A stretch of DNA of 64,000 nt, taken from positions 33,576,361-33,640,360 of the forward strand of contig CM055106.1 of the NCBI GenBank assembly GCA_029204225.1. The letters are read 5' to 3'. Below are positions 11,216 through 23,143 of this stretch, piece after piece (the stretch's first letter is position 1; each line of letters starts with the position of its first letter). Under the pieces are notes generated by a model. The model was not told the origin of the DNA, searched no databases, and saw only the letters and a list, made by a program, of their open reading frames with translations. The position numbers were made by a program, and so were the translations under genes. The DNA comes from Diphasiastrum complanatum (taxonomy: Eukaryota; Streptophyta; Lycopodiopsida; Lycopodiales; Lycopodiaceae).

Positions 11216-11800
11216 CTCTCTACCTGAGTTTTCTATGCTTGATTTTCTCTCTCTACCCGAGAGCAGCTCTTTTGATGTTCTATAGCTTGTTGGATAGATA
11301 TTGAAGAGTAGAATGTGTTGCTCTTGTTTCTAAATCAATTTGATTTGTTTTTAGAAGAGTTTTAGGCAATTAGAGAGTTTGAGAGGGTACTTAACTCGCG
11401 GGATATGCCAAAGTGAGCATACATTTGTCTTTTTCACTATTTTCATCAATTTTCACTGTAAATCAATTAGAATTGGATCAAAGTGAGTGTTTTGAGTCTT
11501 AGACTTTTCATTTCACTCATATTACTGTGTTTGAGCTGAAAGTAAGTTCCTAGAGAGTTTATCAGTACTTTAAAACTCGTGGGAGAGATAGACTTCTTGC
11601 TTGCATGTGCTTCTTCTTTTGTGACTAAAGCAAGATCCAAATTCAAGATAGATTGATTTTCTGTATTGAGAATTTGTTCTCACATCTATTGCTAGATTTC
11701 ATAGGGTGGATCAACATCTATGTTAGATCCTAGATTGAGATAGCAAGCAACATCCTTTCAACTCCATTTTTTATCATTACTAGAATTTCTCACCAAGAAG
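11216..11800 (+). other. probable leader of copia-2, 5' LTR not recognised
   Basis: The stretch leads directly into the copia-2 gag ATG. It contains two similar segments, around 11370-11410 and 11550-11590 (gagagttt...aactcg(c/t)ggga), suggesting a local duplication. No TGGTATCAGAGC PBS is visible, so the 5' LTR is missing, unrecognisable or displaced. Confidence 0.35.
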
Positions 11801-12386
11801 ATGTCTTCATCTGGTTCACATTTCTTAGAGCACAGTGAGAGATTAACATCTTCCAATTATGCAATGTGGAAGATCAAAATGGAATCATTGTTGATTCTAC
11901 AGGATGTAATGGATATTGTGAGTGGAGTTGAAGAAGAACCTGCTGCACCTAATGAAGTTGCAACATTCCACAAAAGAACCAGAATTGCCCTTCATTTTAT
12001 AAAAATGAATGATGCTGAGGATCAACAGACTTTCATTGAAAGATGGTGGAGATGACAAAGCACACTTCATTAGAGACAAGTCAAGAGGCAACGGCAAAGG
12101 ACAACAACACTTCAAGAAGGACAAAGCCAAAGAAGGTGGTGAGGATCAGTCCTCACAAGCTACAACATCCAGTGGCAAGAAGAAGCTGTCAAAGATCAAG
12201 TGTTTTTTCTGTGGCAAGAAAGGACACTATGCATCAAACTGTTTCAAGAAGAAGAACCAATCTAAGCAAGCTAACCTTACTAATGAGGATGAGTGTGAGG
12301 GTGTAGAGAGTGAAAGAAAGGATTCACTAATGATGTCTATTTTTTCATCTTTTCCTTTTAAGAATGCTTTGTGCATGTGCCTCTAG
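11801..12386 (+). pseudogene. copia-2 gag, frameshifted
   Basis: ATG at 11801 opens MSSSGSHFLEHSERL and then NYAMWKIKMESLL, the conserved start of plant copia gag. After about 68 codons the frame shifts, with a deletion joining the N-terminal part to the basic C-terminal part (12009-12386). The zinc knuckle CFFCGKKGHYASNC (about 12205-12246) is intact. Gag would coat element RNA. The middle of the capsid-like domain is missing. Confidence 0.8.
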
Positions 12387-12429
12387 AAACTAGGAAGACG
12401 GAAGATCCTATGCAGTGAAATGAATTTTT

Positions 12430-13430
12430 TTAGGATATGCATCCACCAAAAAAGCATACAAGATTTATTTGCCTTCTACTGACAAGAATGTTGTTAGCAG
12501 AGATGTGATCTTCCATGAAGATCAGAAGTTTAACTTGGATGATGCACAGATCAAGGAGACTCATGCAAGTTCAATCATCAATCTTGATGCTATTCAAGAA
12601 GAGGTGAGGCCGAGGCTTGTGGAGGAGCAACTTCAAGCCACCACACCAAGAAGATCTACACGAGCAAGATCTGAGCCAAGGAGGCTCACATATGATGAAG
12701 AAGAAAGGCAAGTGAAAGGTGAAACTTCCTTTCATGCACTTTTTATATCAGTGAAGAGCCTAAGGATGTCCAAGAAGCTTTTCAAAGCAAGGAGTGGGTT
12801 GAAGCAATGACCCTAGAATTTGAAGCCTTGATATCAAATAACACATGGGAGCTTGTGGAGCCACCAAACAACATGCATGTGATTGGATGTAAGTGGGTAT
12901 TCAGAATCAAGTATAATCATGATGGGTCAATCAATAAGTATAAAGGAAGAATTTGTGCCAAAGGCTACTCACAGATCAAAGGTCTTGACTATGAAGACAC
13001 CTTTGCACCAGTTGCAAAGATGGTAACATTTCGAATACTCATCGCTCTTGCATGTTTTCACAAATGGAGTATGTTCCAGCTTAATGTTTCTAATGCATTT
13101 CTCAATGGTTACCTTGAGGAGGAGATTTATATGGAGCAGCCTCCAGGTTTTGTGAAGGAAGGTGATGAATCAAAAGTTTGTCTTTTGTTCAAAAGTCTGT
13201 ATGGATTAAAATAGACACCAAGGTCTTGGTATGCAAGGCTCAATTCCTATCTCATATCACTCGGATTTTGTCTAAGTGAATATGACCCTTCTCTGTATTA
13301 TAAGTTTGTAGATAGCTTTGTAATTATTCTTCTCATCGATGTAGATGATATCATTGTTTGTGGAAACAATGAGAAGTTAGTTGAAGAAGCTAAGCATGCA
13401 CTTGGTATTGAGTTTAAGATGCAGGACTTA
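12430..13430 (+). pseudogene. copia-2 integrase tail and reverse transcriptase, broken
   Basis: It begins within the end of the integrase region (YLPSTDKNVVSRDVIFHED, 12463-12519) and passes an acidic linker with RRSTRARSEPRRL. RT starts near 12807: CKWVFRIKYNHDGS, YEDTFAPVAKM, NAFLNGYLEEEIYMEQPPGF. A TAG at 13212-13214 replaces the Gln of SLYGLKQ. The catalytic box reads DVDD instead of YVDD (VDD at 13341-13349). The sequence stops abruptly after EFKMQDL at 13430. Confidence 0.85.
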
Positions 13431-13915
13431 ATATCTTTCTTTTGTTACTTTTTGCCTTTTTATTTAGCAAATCCATGTCTTTTACCAGAGACAAATACGA
13501 GATATGCACGGATTGAAATGCCATTTTCATCTCATCATTACTAGTAGTAAAATCACGTAAAGAAGACTGTAACATTTGAATCTCCTTTTTGAGTATCTCA
13601 TTTTCCTCCAAACAGGTTTTCAACTTTATAGTTTTTTCTTGACTTTCCCTTGATATTTTATTTTTTTATTCTTCTAAAAAATGTATTCTTTGCAATGAAT
13701 TTGCATTACCATAGGCTTTTAAATTCTCACAATAACCTAAAAGACCATTTTTTCCATGACACATATAGATTATCAATTGACTTACTGAATTAAATTAGGA
13801 TGTTGCATTGAATCTGGATCAATAGGATACAATGTTCATGATGACCATAGATATAAAAGTTTTAGCTTTTCCTCCCTGTAATGGATCATATCAGAAGCTG
13901 ATATTTTAGATTCTT
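13431..13915 (-). mobile_element. foreign insert in copia-2, gag-like coiled-coil fragment
   Basis: Between the last RT residues and the end of RNase H lies about 485 bp unrelated to pol. On the minus strand it encodes a 69-residue open segment (13414-13623) rich in Glu, Lys and Leu (CLEENEILKKEIQMLQSSL), with more of the same upstream. Such coiled coils are common in gag of plant retrotransposons. It replaced most of RNase H. No TSD was identified. Confidence 0.45.
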
Positions 13916-13919
13916 TTGC

Positions 13920-14039
13920 AAGTTCAAGGGCGTGTGGCCGATATCTTCACCAAAGCCTTAGGAAAGGACTTGTTTATAAAGCATAGAAGTCAACTTGGAG
14001 TATTATCTAAATCTATGCTAAAACTAGTTGAAGAGGGAG
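13920..14039 (+). pseudogene. copia-2 RNase H C-terminal end and polypurine tract
   Basis: The reading VADIFTKALGKDLFIKHRSQLG is the standard end of copia pol. It finishes at GAAGAGGGAG, a purine-rich tract directly before the 3' LTR, where plus-strand synthesis would be primed. Confidence 0.8.
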
Positions 14040-14713
14040 TGTGAAAAGTTGTCAACTAGTTTAAGATTTTTCACGTTGAGTTTATTTGGCAATTTTGAGG
14101 CCAATATGCATTTTAAACTTAGAGATAGACTTTACAAAGTTAATAAGGCCTAAAAATAGTGGATTTACTATTTCTGACAACTTAGGCATGTTGATAAGGT
14201 CATATATAGACCTATTATAATTGGCTTATTCATGTGCATTGAATCTAGTCATTTTAGATATAGGGTTTGGAAAAGATCTAGAATCTTCCATAAGTTGATA
14301 AGCTTTTGTAAGAGCATCCAAATAGGGCAAAGGACTGCTATAACTAGGCTACAAGTGTGGGAGCATTTCATCCCTCTCATTCTTCTCTCATGCATTCTTA
14401 TGAAAGTTCTCTTTGGGGTTCGACATTCATTTTTGCATTTTGGTGATGATATGGTGGCTTCTTGTGTATAGAATGCTATTTTTCTTATATGTATGAGTTG
14501 ACATGTGTGAGTACTCTTATTGTATAACTGTTATACAAACTGGATCAGTAAATTAACTTACATAAGTGATTTTGACAAGTTCTTATTGAGTTCACATCAT
14601 CTATGTGTAGTAGATGCAATATTTCTACATTGTTAATGAAGCTAGATGTGCTTTTCATTTTGTCTAAAGATCAAACGACATAATTAGATCTCCGTGATCT
14701 AATTTTCTTCACA
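14040..14713 (+). repeat. copia-2 3' LTR
   Basis: It starts TGTGAAAAGTTGTCAACTAG and ends TTCTTCACA, giving 674 bp with TGTGA...TCACA ends. The LTR at 44350-44984 is a relative: it shares the start, the middle (aacttagagataaact, gggtttgga) and the ttctacattg and ttcaca end. This helped place the right end. No partner 5' LTR was found. Confidence 0.75.
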
Positions 14714-15368
14714 TAAGTATGTGTTTGGGAGGCTCAATGATGTGTGATAAGCATGGTATTTCAATTTGTGACAAGCTTTTTAGATTATGGGTTGGCAAGG
14801 AAGTATTTTATTACAAACTTTTGAAGGAAGAAGATAAAATCTTGAATTCTTGTCAAGATGCAAGAGGTAAAAAAGTGTATTGTTCTTTGCAATGTGAAAG
14901 TGTTTTTATTTTCAAATGATAATAGAGCATTTATCATATGTTCACCTTGTTTGACTTGTAGAGTTGACATTACCTATCAACCCTACATTGGCTAAATATT
15001 TTACACCATTCAAGATGAGGTATAAAGATGATTTGTTTTTTGCTTTGACAAGTTTTATGGAGCTTGTCCTTATGGAGTGAGGAAAAACTAGACATTAATT
15101 GGGTGTGAAACATCTTTTTTGGAGGTAGGAGCTTTTGCTGTCATTATAATATTTTTGGAATAGCCATATTTTATTTCAAGTACTTGACTTTGAGATTAAT
15201 TACATGTTTTTATTTTAGAATGCACAAAACATCATTGATGATATGTTGTCAGAGGTACATATGTGGAATCAAGTATCCATTAGACATGAAGTGAGCATGT
15301 ACTTGGTTGAAAAAAGTGTGAGAAGAAAGAGAGACTTGAGTGAATTTGAAAAGAAGTATTGCCCCTAG
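14714..15368. other. unassigned spacer, target of copia-3
   Basis: No recognisable gene. A 66-codon open frame at 14719-14919 lacks any known motif. The spacer ends at the left TSD (CCTAG, 15364-15368) of copia-3. Confidence 0.4.
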
Positions 15369-16153
15369 TGTCAGAAATGGTGAACTCCTGCAACTTTGTC
15401 GCAGCACGAACAAGAAACAAAGGTCGAACGAGAACAATTCGCGACAGTCAACGTGCCTTGACTCGAAGCACGAACAATTCGTGAATCATTCATGAATCGT
15501 AAACACACCTCCAGGACCACAAACCACAAAGGGGCGCAAAACGAAAAACTACGAAACAAACGAAGAGGAATCTTTCGCGTTGCCAACTACACAACAAGCT
15601 TGGAGTCATAGACTTCACGCCCAGTTGAAATGAATGGCAACGACGGAGACTAACTAACTAGTTGATTGGCGTTAACTACTCTTGTGATTCTACGTTTAGC
15701 CATCCTGTAAACTCCACATCATGGAGGCTCTAGATCATAAAAATAATAGAATGAAAAAAAGGATAATCGCAATAGAGAGATCTGTAAGAGATAGAGAGAG
15801 AGAGAGGTAGCGAGTAGAGCAGAAAGAAAAATAATAAAAACCATAGTTGTGCATGAAAGTCTGCCAATGAGCAGAACACAACGAAAGAGCAGAATGTCAT
15901 TCCGCCAACGAGCGAGACACTGACGATCTCACTCTAAAAACTAAACTGATAATACAGTTGCTCTATTTTCGTGCATCTCCCCGTCTTGTCCTGTCATTTT
16001 GTCTTGATTGCTAGAATAGAATATGTTCTACGATGTGTAGTCGCGTGTCTGGGATCCTGTAAACAACTTTCGTGCAAAAAGAAAATTCAAAGACACAATT
16101 GTTTTCGAATAAGAAGATGACGACGAAAAAGAAAAAGCCTCGCTTTTGCGACA
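15369..16153 (+). repeat. copia-3 5' LTR
   Basis: 785 bp from TGTCAGAAATGG to TTTTGCGACA, immediately before the PBS. It contains a (GA)n stretch near 15791-15808. It matches the 3' LTR along its full length with scattered substitutions and small indels. Confidence 0.92.
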
Positions 16154-16165
16154 TGGTATCAGAGC
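16154..16165 (+). other. copia-3 primer-binding site
   Basis: TGGTATCAGAGC, complementary to the 3' part of initiator tRNA-Met, the standard primer for plant copia elements. It abuts the LTR end. Confidence 0.92.
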
Positions 16166-16218
16166 CCACAAGTTATCACTACTGATATCCTAGTAGTGAT
16201 TCTTCCAGACAACACAAT

Positions 16219-17145
16219 ATGGCTACAACAATCCTAACAAGAGTAGCACTCAGTCTCGATGGCACAAATTATAGAGTTTGAAAATTCAAAATCAAAACGC
16301 TTCTGAAGGGCAAAGGCATATGGTCGGTGATCAAGCTCTCAGAGGTGTAGCCTCTAGAGGGAGACCCGAGGAGAGCTGAATGGATCAGAAAAGATGAGCA
16401 CGCAATGACGATCATCGTTTCATCCATAAATGAAGATCTATTCATGCAGATTGAAGACTACGAAAGCAGCCATGCAGCGTGGAAAAGATTGAAGAGAAGT
16501 ATGAAGTGAGGACTGCAGCTTCAGTCATGCACCTTCACAATCAGCTGCAATCCATATGGTGGGATGGCAACCAGTTGGATCAACACGTTGAGATGATCAG
16601 AATAATCTTCGCTCAACTCGCTGCATTAGGACAAGAGCACCAAGTCCTAGCACCACAACAGCTGATGTACTTCATGAAATCTCTATCGACATCCTATCAG
16701 TTGCTGAGAATGCTCATACTAAGTCTACCAGATATGACGTTCAACAAAGCAATTAGTCTTGTCGCTGATGAGAGACTGATGAGAGACGAAGGAGAGGGAA
16801 GCAATGATCAAGAGAAAGCTCTCTTCACAAAAGGAAAGAAGAAAAACATCAACAAGCCAAGATTCGAGAAGATGAAGTTCTCGAATAAGCAATCTTCTTC
16901 CTATGATCACTGCCACAAACCAGGCCATACGGCCAACAAATGCTGGTTTAATCCAGCAATACCTTGCATGCACTACAAGAAAAAAGGGCATTCTACATAC
17001 GATTGCAGATTCAACCCAAAAAGAAAGAACAAAACTGAAAAGACAAACGTTACAGAGTCATCTAAGGATGTTGAAAGAGGTGATGAAGCTTTCATGATAC
17101 TCGATGAAGCTTCAACAAGCTACTTGAACACGACTACGATGTAGT
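16219..17145 (+). pseudogene. copia-3 gag, frameshifted; both zinc knuckles damaged
   Basis: ATG at 16219 starts MATTILTRVALSLDGTNYR. Early stops follow (Trp to TGA, then TAG), and one base is lost near 16480. The frame then continues open from 16479 to 17144 with a typical copia gag middle (LHNQLQSIWWDG, QLMYFMKSL). Two zinc knuckles follow, YDHCHKPGHTANKC and CMHYKKKGHSTYDC. Each has lost one Cys to Tyr, so neither would hold zinc normally. Confidence 0.85.
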
Positions 17146-18480
17146 CATTGATTCAGGAGCAACATCACACATAACTTGCAACAAGAAGGTCTTGATCGAC
17201 TTTTGCAAACTCGAAAACAACAGAGCAACGATTCTAGGTGATGAGAGTAGACACGATGTCAAAGGCATCGGCACTCTACAGTTGTGAACACTGTCAGGCC
17301 AAGCGGAGCAACCAGGAGCACTTTATGTGCCCTCACTCAGAAAAGATCTGCTATCTATCTCCAAGATGATAGATCTAGGCATTCGAGTTTTGTTCGACGA
17401 CAACACTTGTCGTATGATCAAGAAGACGACAGACAAGTTGTTGACGGTCGGATGCAGAGAAGGAAATCTCTGACAGGCAAAAATAGTCAGCAACTCTGAT
17501 AGCATATTGAATGCATCGAAAAATAAAGATCAACTCTGGCATAGGAGAACGTATCATCTGAACATGTGGAGCCTGTATGACATGAGCAGAAAAGACATTG
17601 TCAAAGGTCTCAATATTTCAAAGCCCGAAACTAAGTTCTACAAAGCTTGTTAAAAAGGCAAGCAACATCGGAATCCATTTACGCATGAGGGAAGAAGAGC
17701 CAAGGAAGTTCTTGAGATCATCCACTCTGATGTCTGCGGACCGATGAAGATGGATTCGCTCTTAGGTTTGAGATACTTTCTGACGTTCATAGATGATTAT
17801 AGCCGGATGACCATGATCTACTACTTGAAGAAGAAATCCGAAGTGTTTGATTCCTTCAAGAAGTTCGTGGCATTTGCAGAGCGACACACCTAAAAAAAAA
17901 AACAGATCCTTAGATCTGACAACGGGGGTGAATACAAAAGCACAGAATTTTCAAGATTTTGCCAAGAACAGGGGATAGAACACTAGTTCACTCCTGCATA
18001 CACACCAGAATACAACAGTGTGGCCAGAAAGAAGAAACAGAATGCTAGTTGGAGGAGCCAGATGCATGATGGCACATGCTCAATTGCCAGGTCAATTATG
18101 GGCTGAGGCAGTAGCTGCAGTTATACACCTGCAGAATTGATCTACAACGACAGCGCTAGAAAATAAAAGACCATACGAAATGTGGACAGGCAGAAAGCCT
18201 AATCTGTCATACGTACGTGTGTTTGGATGTGCAGCACACAAGCACATTTCCAAAGAAAAAAAAACAAGCTCGATAACAAATCTGAACAAACTCGAATGGA
18301 ACACATGTGTACAAGCTCTACAACCCAATCACAAAGAAGGTTGTTTCGAGGAGATCGAGGACATACATCAAATCAGAGTGCAGAGCCGTAGACTCTAGAG
18401 CAGCAAGAAGCAGAGAATCAACCCCACGAATAACAAACGTTCGAGCAGCGACGAAACGAACCTCGAAGGTCAACAAGACA
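17120..18480 (+). pseudogene. copia-3 protease and integrase, broken
   Basis: The protease active site DSGA is intact at 17150-17161 (VIDSGATSHIT). A GAG-pre-integrase segment follows (QLWHRR near 17530). The integrase core shows IHSDVCGPM (17729-17755), FIDDYSRM, and LRSDNGGEY (17909-17935). Stops at several points (for example near 17652 and 17892) and frameshifts after 18000 disable it. A basic Arg/Ser/Thr-rich linker ends the segment. Confidence 0.85.
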
Positions 18481-18489
18481 AAGAAGACC

Positions 18490-20140
18490 TCCAGACCGCT
18501 ACTCTGACAATCTTCAATGGAGCGAAGACATGCAATTTGAATACTGCAGCTTTATAGAAGAGCCAGCAACATATCAAGAAGCTATCCAAAGTCCAGAGGG
18601 AGAATTCTAGAAGCAGGCAATGTCAGAGGAGATTGAGTTGATGAGGCGAAACAAGGCATGGACATTAGAGCCACTGCCAGAAAATAGAAAGATAGTCGAC
18701 TACAAGTGGGTGTATAGAAAAAAGATGAAATCAGATGGCACCATTGGCTACTACAAAGCTAGGCTTGTCGCAAAGGGCTACACATAGAGATATGGTGTCG
18801 ATTATTTCGACACATATTTGTCCATGGTCAACATGACAAGCATAAGGCTACTCCTTGCATACGCCACACAATACGATCTGGACATTCACCAGATTGACGT
18901 GAAAACAACCTTTCTCCATTGGAGACCTAGAGGAGGAAATCTTCATGAAGCAACCTCAAGGCTATGAAGACCCCACAATAGACAATATGTCTGTCGATTG
19001 CAGAGATGCATCTACGGTCTAAAACATGCATCACGAGCCTGGTATAAAAAGCTTGATGGTCTTTTGAAGTCTCTAGACTTCAATCCTACTCAACCAGAGT
19101 GCAATGTCTACATTAAGAGAGTAGGAAAGGATTTTGTGATACTGACCATTTTCGTGGATGATTCGTTGATGATAGGAAATTCCTTGATGCTGATAAAAGA
19201 CACGAAAAGTTAGATTTCTGAAAGCTACAAAATCATAGATCTAGGAGAAGCAACAAAATGCCTAGGACTAGAGATTAGAAGAGATCGGACGAAATGCACT
19301 TGAGCCAGTCAAAATTTGCTAGAAAAGTGCTAAAGCAGTACCACATGATGGACTGCAAAGAAAAGGCCACACGAATGATAGCTGGAGCCAAACTCACGAA
19401 GCAAGATTGTCCAAAAACGGAAGAAAAAGAACAGAGGATGGTAGGTATATCCTACCAGAACTTAATCGATAGTCTGATGTACTTGACAATTTGTACTAGA
19501 CTCAATCTGGCTTTCTCTGTTTACGCCTTGAGCCAATTCTCTTCCAATCTTGGCATGGCACATTGGCAAATGGCAAAATGAATCCTATAGTATCTGAAAG
19601 GTACCCAGAATGTGAGATTAACCTATAGAGCTGAAAATGAAGAAAAAGGATTTGAGATGCATCACTACAGTGATGCAAGCTGGGTGAGCTGCAAAGATGA
19701 CAAGAAGTCCATTATTGGAGGATGTACAATAGCGTGCAGAGCTGCAATCAGCTGGATATGCAAAAAGCAAACCTTGGTGGCTCAATCCTCTTGCGAAGCC
19801 GAATATGTCGTAGCTCCAAATGTCGTGAATGAGATAGTGTGGCTACAGATGATGCTGGAGGCAATCGAGATACCATGAGAGGTGCCAAGCACGATGATGA
19901 TGGACTCTCAAAGTGCCATATATCTATCCTAGGATCCTGTCTTCCATTCAAAGACAAAGCACATACCTCTAAAGTACCATCACATTCGAGATTTGATCTC
20001 AAAAGGAGAGCTCCAGGTCCAGTATATAAAATCAAAAAATATCATTGCAGATCTACTCACGAAACTGCTCGACAAGCCACTCTTTGCCAAGCAAAGAAAG
20101 ACAATTGGATTAAATGTACAAAGCTGCAAGGTTCAAGAGT
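18490..20140 (+). pseudogene. copia-3 reverse transcriptase and RNase H, broken
   Basis: RT motifs are DYKWVYRKKMKSDG, ARLVAKGYT followed by a stop, LDIHQIDVKTTFLH, then a frameshift, CIYGLKHASRAWYKKL (19006-19053) and the catalytic box FVDD at 19151-19162 (Tyr to Phe). RNase H follows: YSDASWVSCKDDKKS (19669-19713) and SSCEAEYVVA (19786-19815), with the usual Asp and Glu residues. The end ADLLTKLLDKPLFAKQRKT precedes a purine-rich tract at the 3' LTR. Confidence 0.88.
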
Positions 20141-20143
20141 GAG

Positions 20144-20934
20144 TGTTAGAAATGGTGAACTCCTGCAACTTTGTTGCAGCACGAACAAGAAACGAAGGTC
20201 GAACGAGAACAATTCGCTACAGTCAATGTGCCTTGACTCAAAGCACGAACAATTCGCGAATTGTAAACACACCTCCAAGACCGCAAACCGCGAAGGGGTG
20301 CAAAACGAAAAACTATGAAACAAACGAAGAGCAATTTTTTGCGCTGCCGGCTGGCAGCTCAACGGGCTTGGAGTCATAGACTTCACGCCCAGCTAAAATG
20401 AATGGCAACAACGGAGACTAACTAACTAGTTGATTGGCGTTAACTAGTCTTGTGATTCTACATTTAGCCATCTTGTAAACTCCACACTGTGGAGGTATAA
20501 ACGATCCTCTCTGGATCATAAAAAATAATAGAATGAAAAAAAGGTTAATTTGAATAGAGAGACCTGTAAGAGACAGAGAGAGAGAGGTAGCGAGTAGAGC
20601 AGAAAGAAAAATACTAAAAACCATAGCTGTGCATGAAAGTCTGCCAACAAGCAGAACATAGCGAAAGAGCAGAATGTCATTCCGCCAACGAGCGAGACAT
20701 TGATGATCTCGCTCTAAAAACTAAACTGATAATATAGTCACTCTATTTTCGTGCATCTCCCTGTCTCGTGCTGTCATTTTGTCTTGAATGCTAGAATAGA
20801 ATGTGTTCTGTGATGTGTAGTCGCGTGTCTAGATGCTGTAAACAACTTCTGCGCAAAAAGAAAATTCAAAGACACAGAATTGTTCACGAATAAGAAGACA
20901 AAGACGTAAAAGAAACAGCCTCGCTTCCGTGACA
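20144..20934 (+). repeat. copia-3 3' LTR
   Basis: 791 bp from TGTTAGAAATGG to TTCCGTGACA, homologous to 15369-16153. It is followed by CCTGG, one base different from the left TSD. Confidence 0.92.
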
Positions 20935-21026
20935 CCTGGTGGATTGATTTTAGGAAAGGCTTATGCCCCATGACAAAGAAATTGCAATATGAACAACACA
21001 ACAAGGGTACACTTGTGGTTTAGGAG

Positions 21027-21717
21027 TGTAAAAAGTACAGTACTAAGGACCATAAATGGATCTTTGAATGATCCACAAGGTGATTGTATGCTTGTTAAAC
21101 AATCTATCAAAAACTAGTCATCAGAAAACAAGATCTAGTTTAGCAGCTTGATAGGAAACAAGTAGACACAATCAAAGCATTTATCAATTAGTATAATCCA
21201 ACTCCACACGTGTGGAAATAAGGCTGTAGTACGACCTGTAGACAGTGTTTACAAAGTTCCAAAGCTGGGTTTCATTGGAAAAATAGAGTAATCGCCATAC
21301 AATGAGAGGAAACACGAGTTTCTCCTTGAGGCTCCAAAAAGTTTCTATCTTCTCACTATGGAGAATGGGAATACATAGTAAAACACACTTCCTTTGCAAC
21401 GTTAGGTGAAAATCCGGCATGTAATAAGGAAGTAGACTCCACTTTCTTGCCCTAATGTGAAAACCCTAGCCTAGATCCAAGAGTCATGCTTGGTAGGTGC
21501 ATGGTAGGTACAAATCTCATCATAAATCATGGTCTAGATCCTACAAAGTGGGAATCACTACCAAATAGTCACAACCACTCTTCTTGACTCGTGGTAACCT
21601 ACTTTAGGTGTGTATGTACAAGTGGCACTTTGGCCATTCAAGTAACCAACAAACAATATTGACAAAATGTACAATATTCTACATGGCTAGATTTGCCAAT
21701 GTAGGCAATTTTTCACA
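21027..21717 (-). repeat. copia-4 3' LTR
   Basis: Reads TGTAAAAAGTACAG to TTTTTCACA on the plus strand. 691 bp, collinear without gaps with 26319-27009. Confidence 0.95.
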
Positions 21718-23143
21718 CTCCTCCTCAAATCTAGCCTTGGAGATCACAATGCTTTTATCAATAACTCCAATTGAAGATCTAAGCTTGACAAATGAATCTT
21801 TAGGTAAAGGTTTAGTTAACAAATCAGCCAAGCAACTTGATGATGGCACGTGTTGGAGCTTGATCTCTTTAGCTTGCACTTTTTCCCTCACAAAATGATG
21901 AGCAATTTCGATGTGTTTGCTCCTTGCATGGAATGTAGGATTAGTTGCAAGTGATTGGGCTAATTGGTTGTCACAATAGATGATAGGGATCTCCTCCTCC
22001 ATGACATGAAGCTCCACCAATAGCCTTTTGAGCCACAAGACCTCCTTGCATGTTGATGTCAAGGCCTTGTATTTGGATTCTGTGGAAGATAGGGAGATGG
22101 TATCTTGCTTTTTGGAAAGCCATGATACTACTCCATCACATAGAAAGGTGGCAAAGGCACTTGGTGGTCTTCTATCCACTTTGTCACCTGCAAAATCCGA
22201 GTCACTATAGGCTCTTAAGCAGATTAGTTCCTCTATACAAAATACCAAAATTCTTAGTGAATGAAATGTATCTAAGAACTCTTTTGGCCATCTTCCCATG
22301 TGAAACTAGAGGACTTTGCATGAATTGGCTTAACTTTCCAACACTATAACTAAGATCAGGTCTAGTTATAGTTAAATAGATCAAGGAGCCAATAAGCCTT
22401 CCATGTAATGTGATGTCCTCAAAGGACGCTTCATCACAACCAATAGATGCTTTTACATGTTGCTCCATTGGTGTCTCAATGCCTTTACAATTCTTCATTC
22501 CAAATCTATCTAGGATGGATGTAGCATATTTATATTGACAAATGAAGCTAAAATCACATCCTATAATAACCTCTATTCCAAGAATGAAGCTCAATAGGCC
22601 GAGATCTACCATCTTAAACTCTTTTGCTAAAGCAATTTTTACATCTCTAATTCCATCTAGATCATTACAACTCAAGATAATGTCATCTACATACAAAACA
22701 AGAATAATGATCATGCCATCATGAAAACTTATATACAATGATGGATCATAGGCACTCATTACAAAATTGATGGAAATGAGAAAAGAGTTTAGCCTAGAGT
22801 ACCATGCTCTAGGTGCTTGCTTGAGCCCATAAAGGCTCTTCTTAAAAAAACACACCTTTCCTTCATGCTTTGCCTTGATGAAGCCCTCGGGTTGCCTCAT
22901 GTAGATCTCTTCCTCCAAATAACCATTGAGGAATGCATTTGTGAAGTCAAGTTGGAATGGCTCCCAATTGAAGGTTGTAGCAAGACTAATGATCAACCTG
23001 ATAGTAACAAGCTTAGCCACAGGAGCAAAAGTCTCATCATAATCAATGCCTTTGGTTTGTAAAAAACCTTTGGCAACAAGCCTAGCTTTATGCTTGCTTA
23101 TTGATCCATCTTGATTATACTTCAATCTAAACACCCACTTCAA
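21679..23143 (-). pseudogene. copia-4 reverse transcriptase and RNase H, nearly intact
   Basis: The segment 23143-22205 (312 codons) reads without a stop through KWVFRLKYNQDGS, YDETFAPVAKLV, LDFTNAFLNGYLEEEIYM, SLYGLKQAPRAWY and the intact catalytic box YVDD (22682-22693), to TRPDLSYSVGKLSQF. A frameshift near 22250 leads into RNase H (22299-21679): YSDSDFAGD, SLSSTESKYKAL, YCDNQLAQSLATN and LADLLTKPLPKDSF. These carry the expected catalytic Asp and Glu residues. The product would copy element RNA into DNA. The frameshifts make this copy non-coding as a polyprotein. Confidence 0.92.

Larger units (their letters stand above)
11801..14713 (+). mobile_element. copia-2: internally deleted Ty1/copia element
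   Basis: The order is gag, a short end of integrase, RT, a foreign insert, the end of RNase H, a purine-rich tract and a 3' LTR. Protease, nearly all of integrase and most of RNase H are missing. The surviving RT has a stop and an altered active site. The element needs proteins from another copy and is probably dead. Confidence 0.8.
15369..20934 (+). mobile_element. copia-3: full-length, decayed Ty1/copia element
   Basis: Two LTRs flank a complete gag-protease-integrase-RT-RNase H order, which is diagnostic of Ty1/copia. The 5-bp flanks CCTAG (15364-15368) and CCTGG (20935-20939) are a TSD with one mutation. The LTRs differ by roughly 10 % by eye, and the proteins contain many stops, so the insertion is old. 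A fragment of the same family lies at 60330-61315. Confidence 0.9.

Noticed and set aside
14719-14919. 66-codon open frame
   Set aside because: No motif, and it lies just past a copia LTR in AT-rich sequence.
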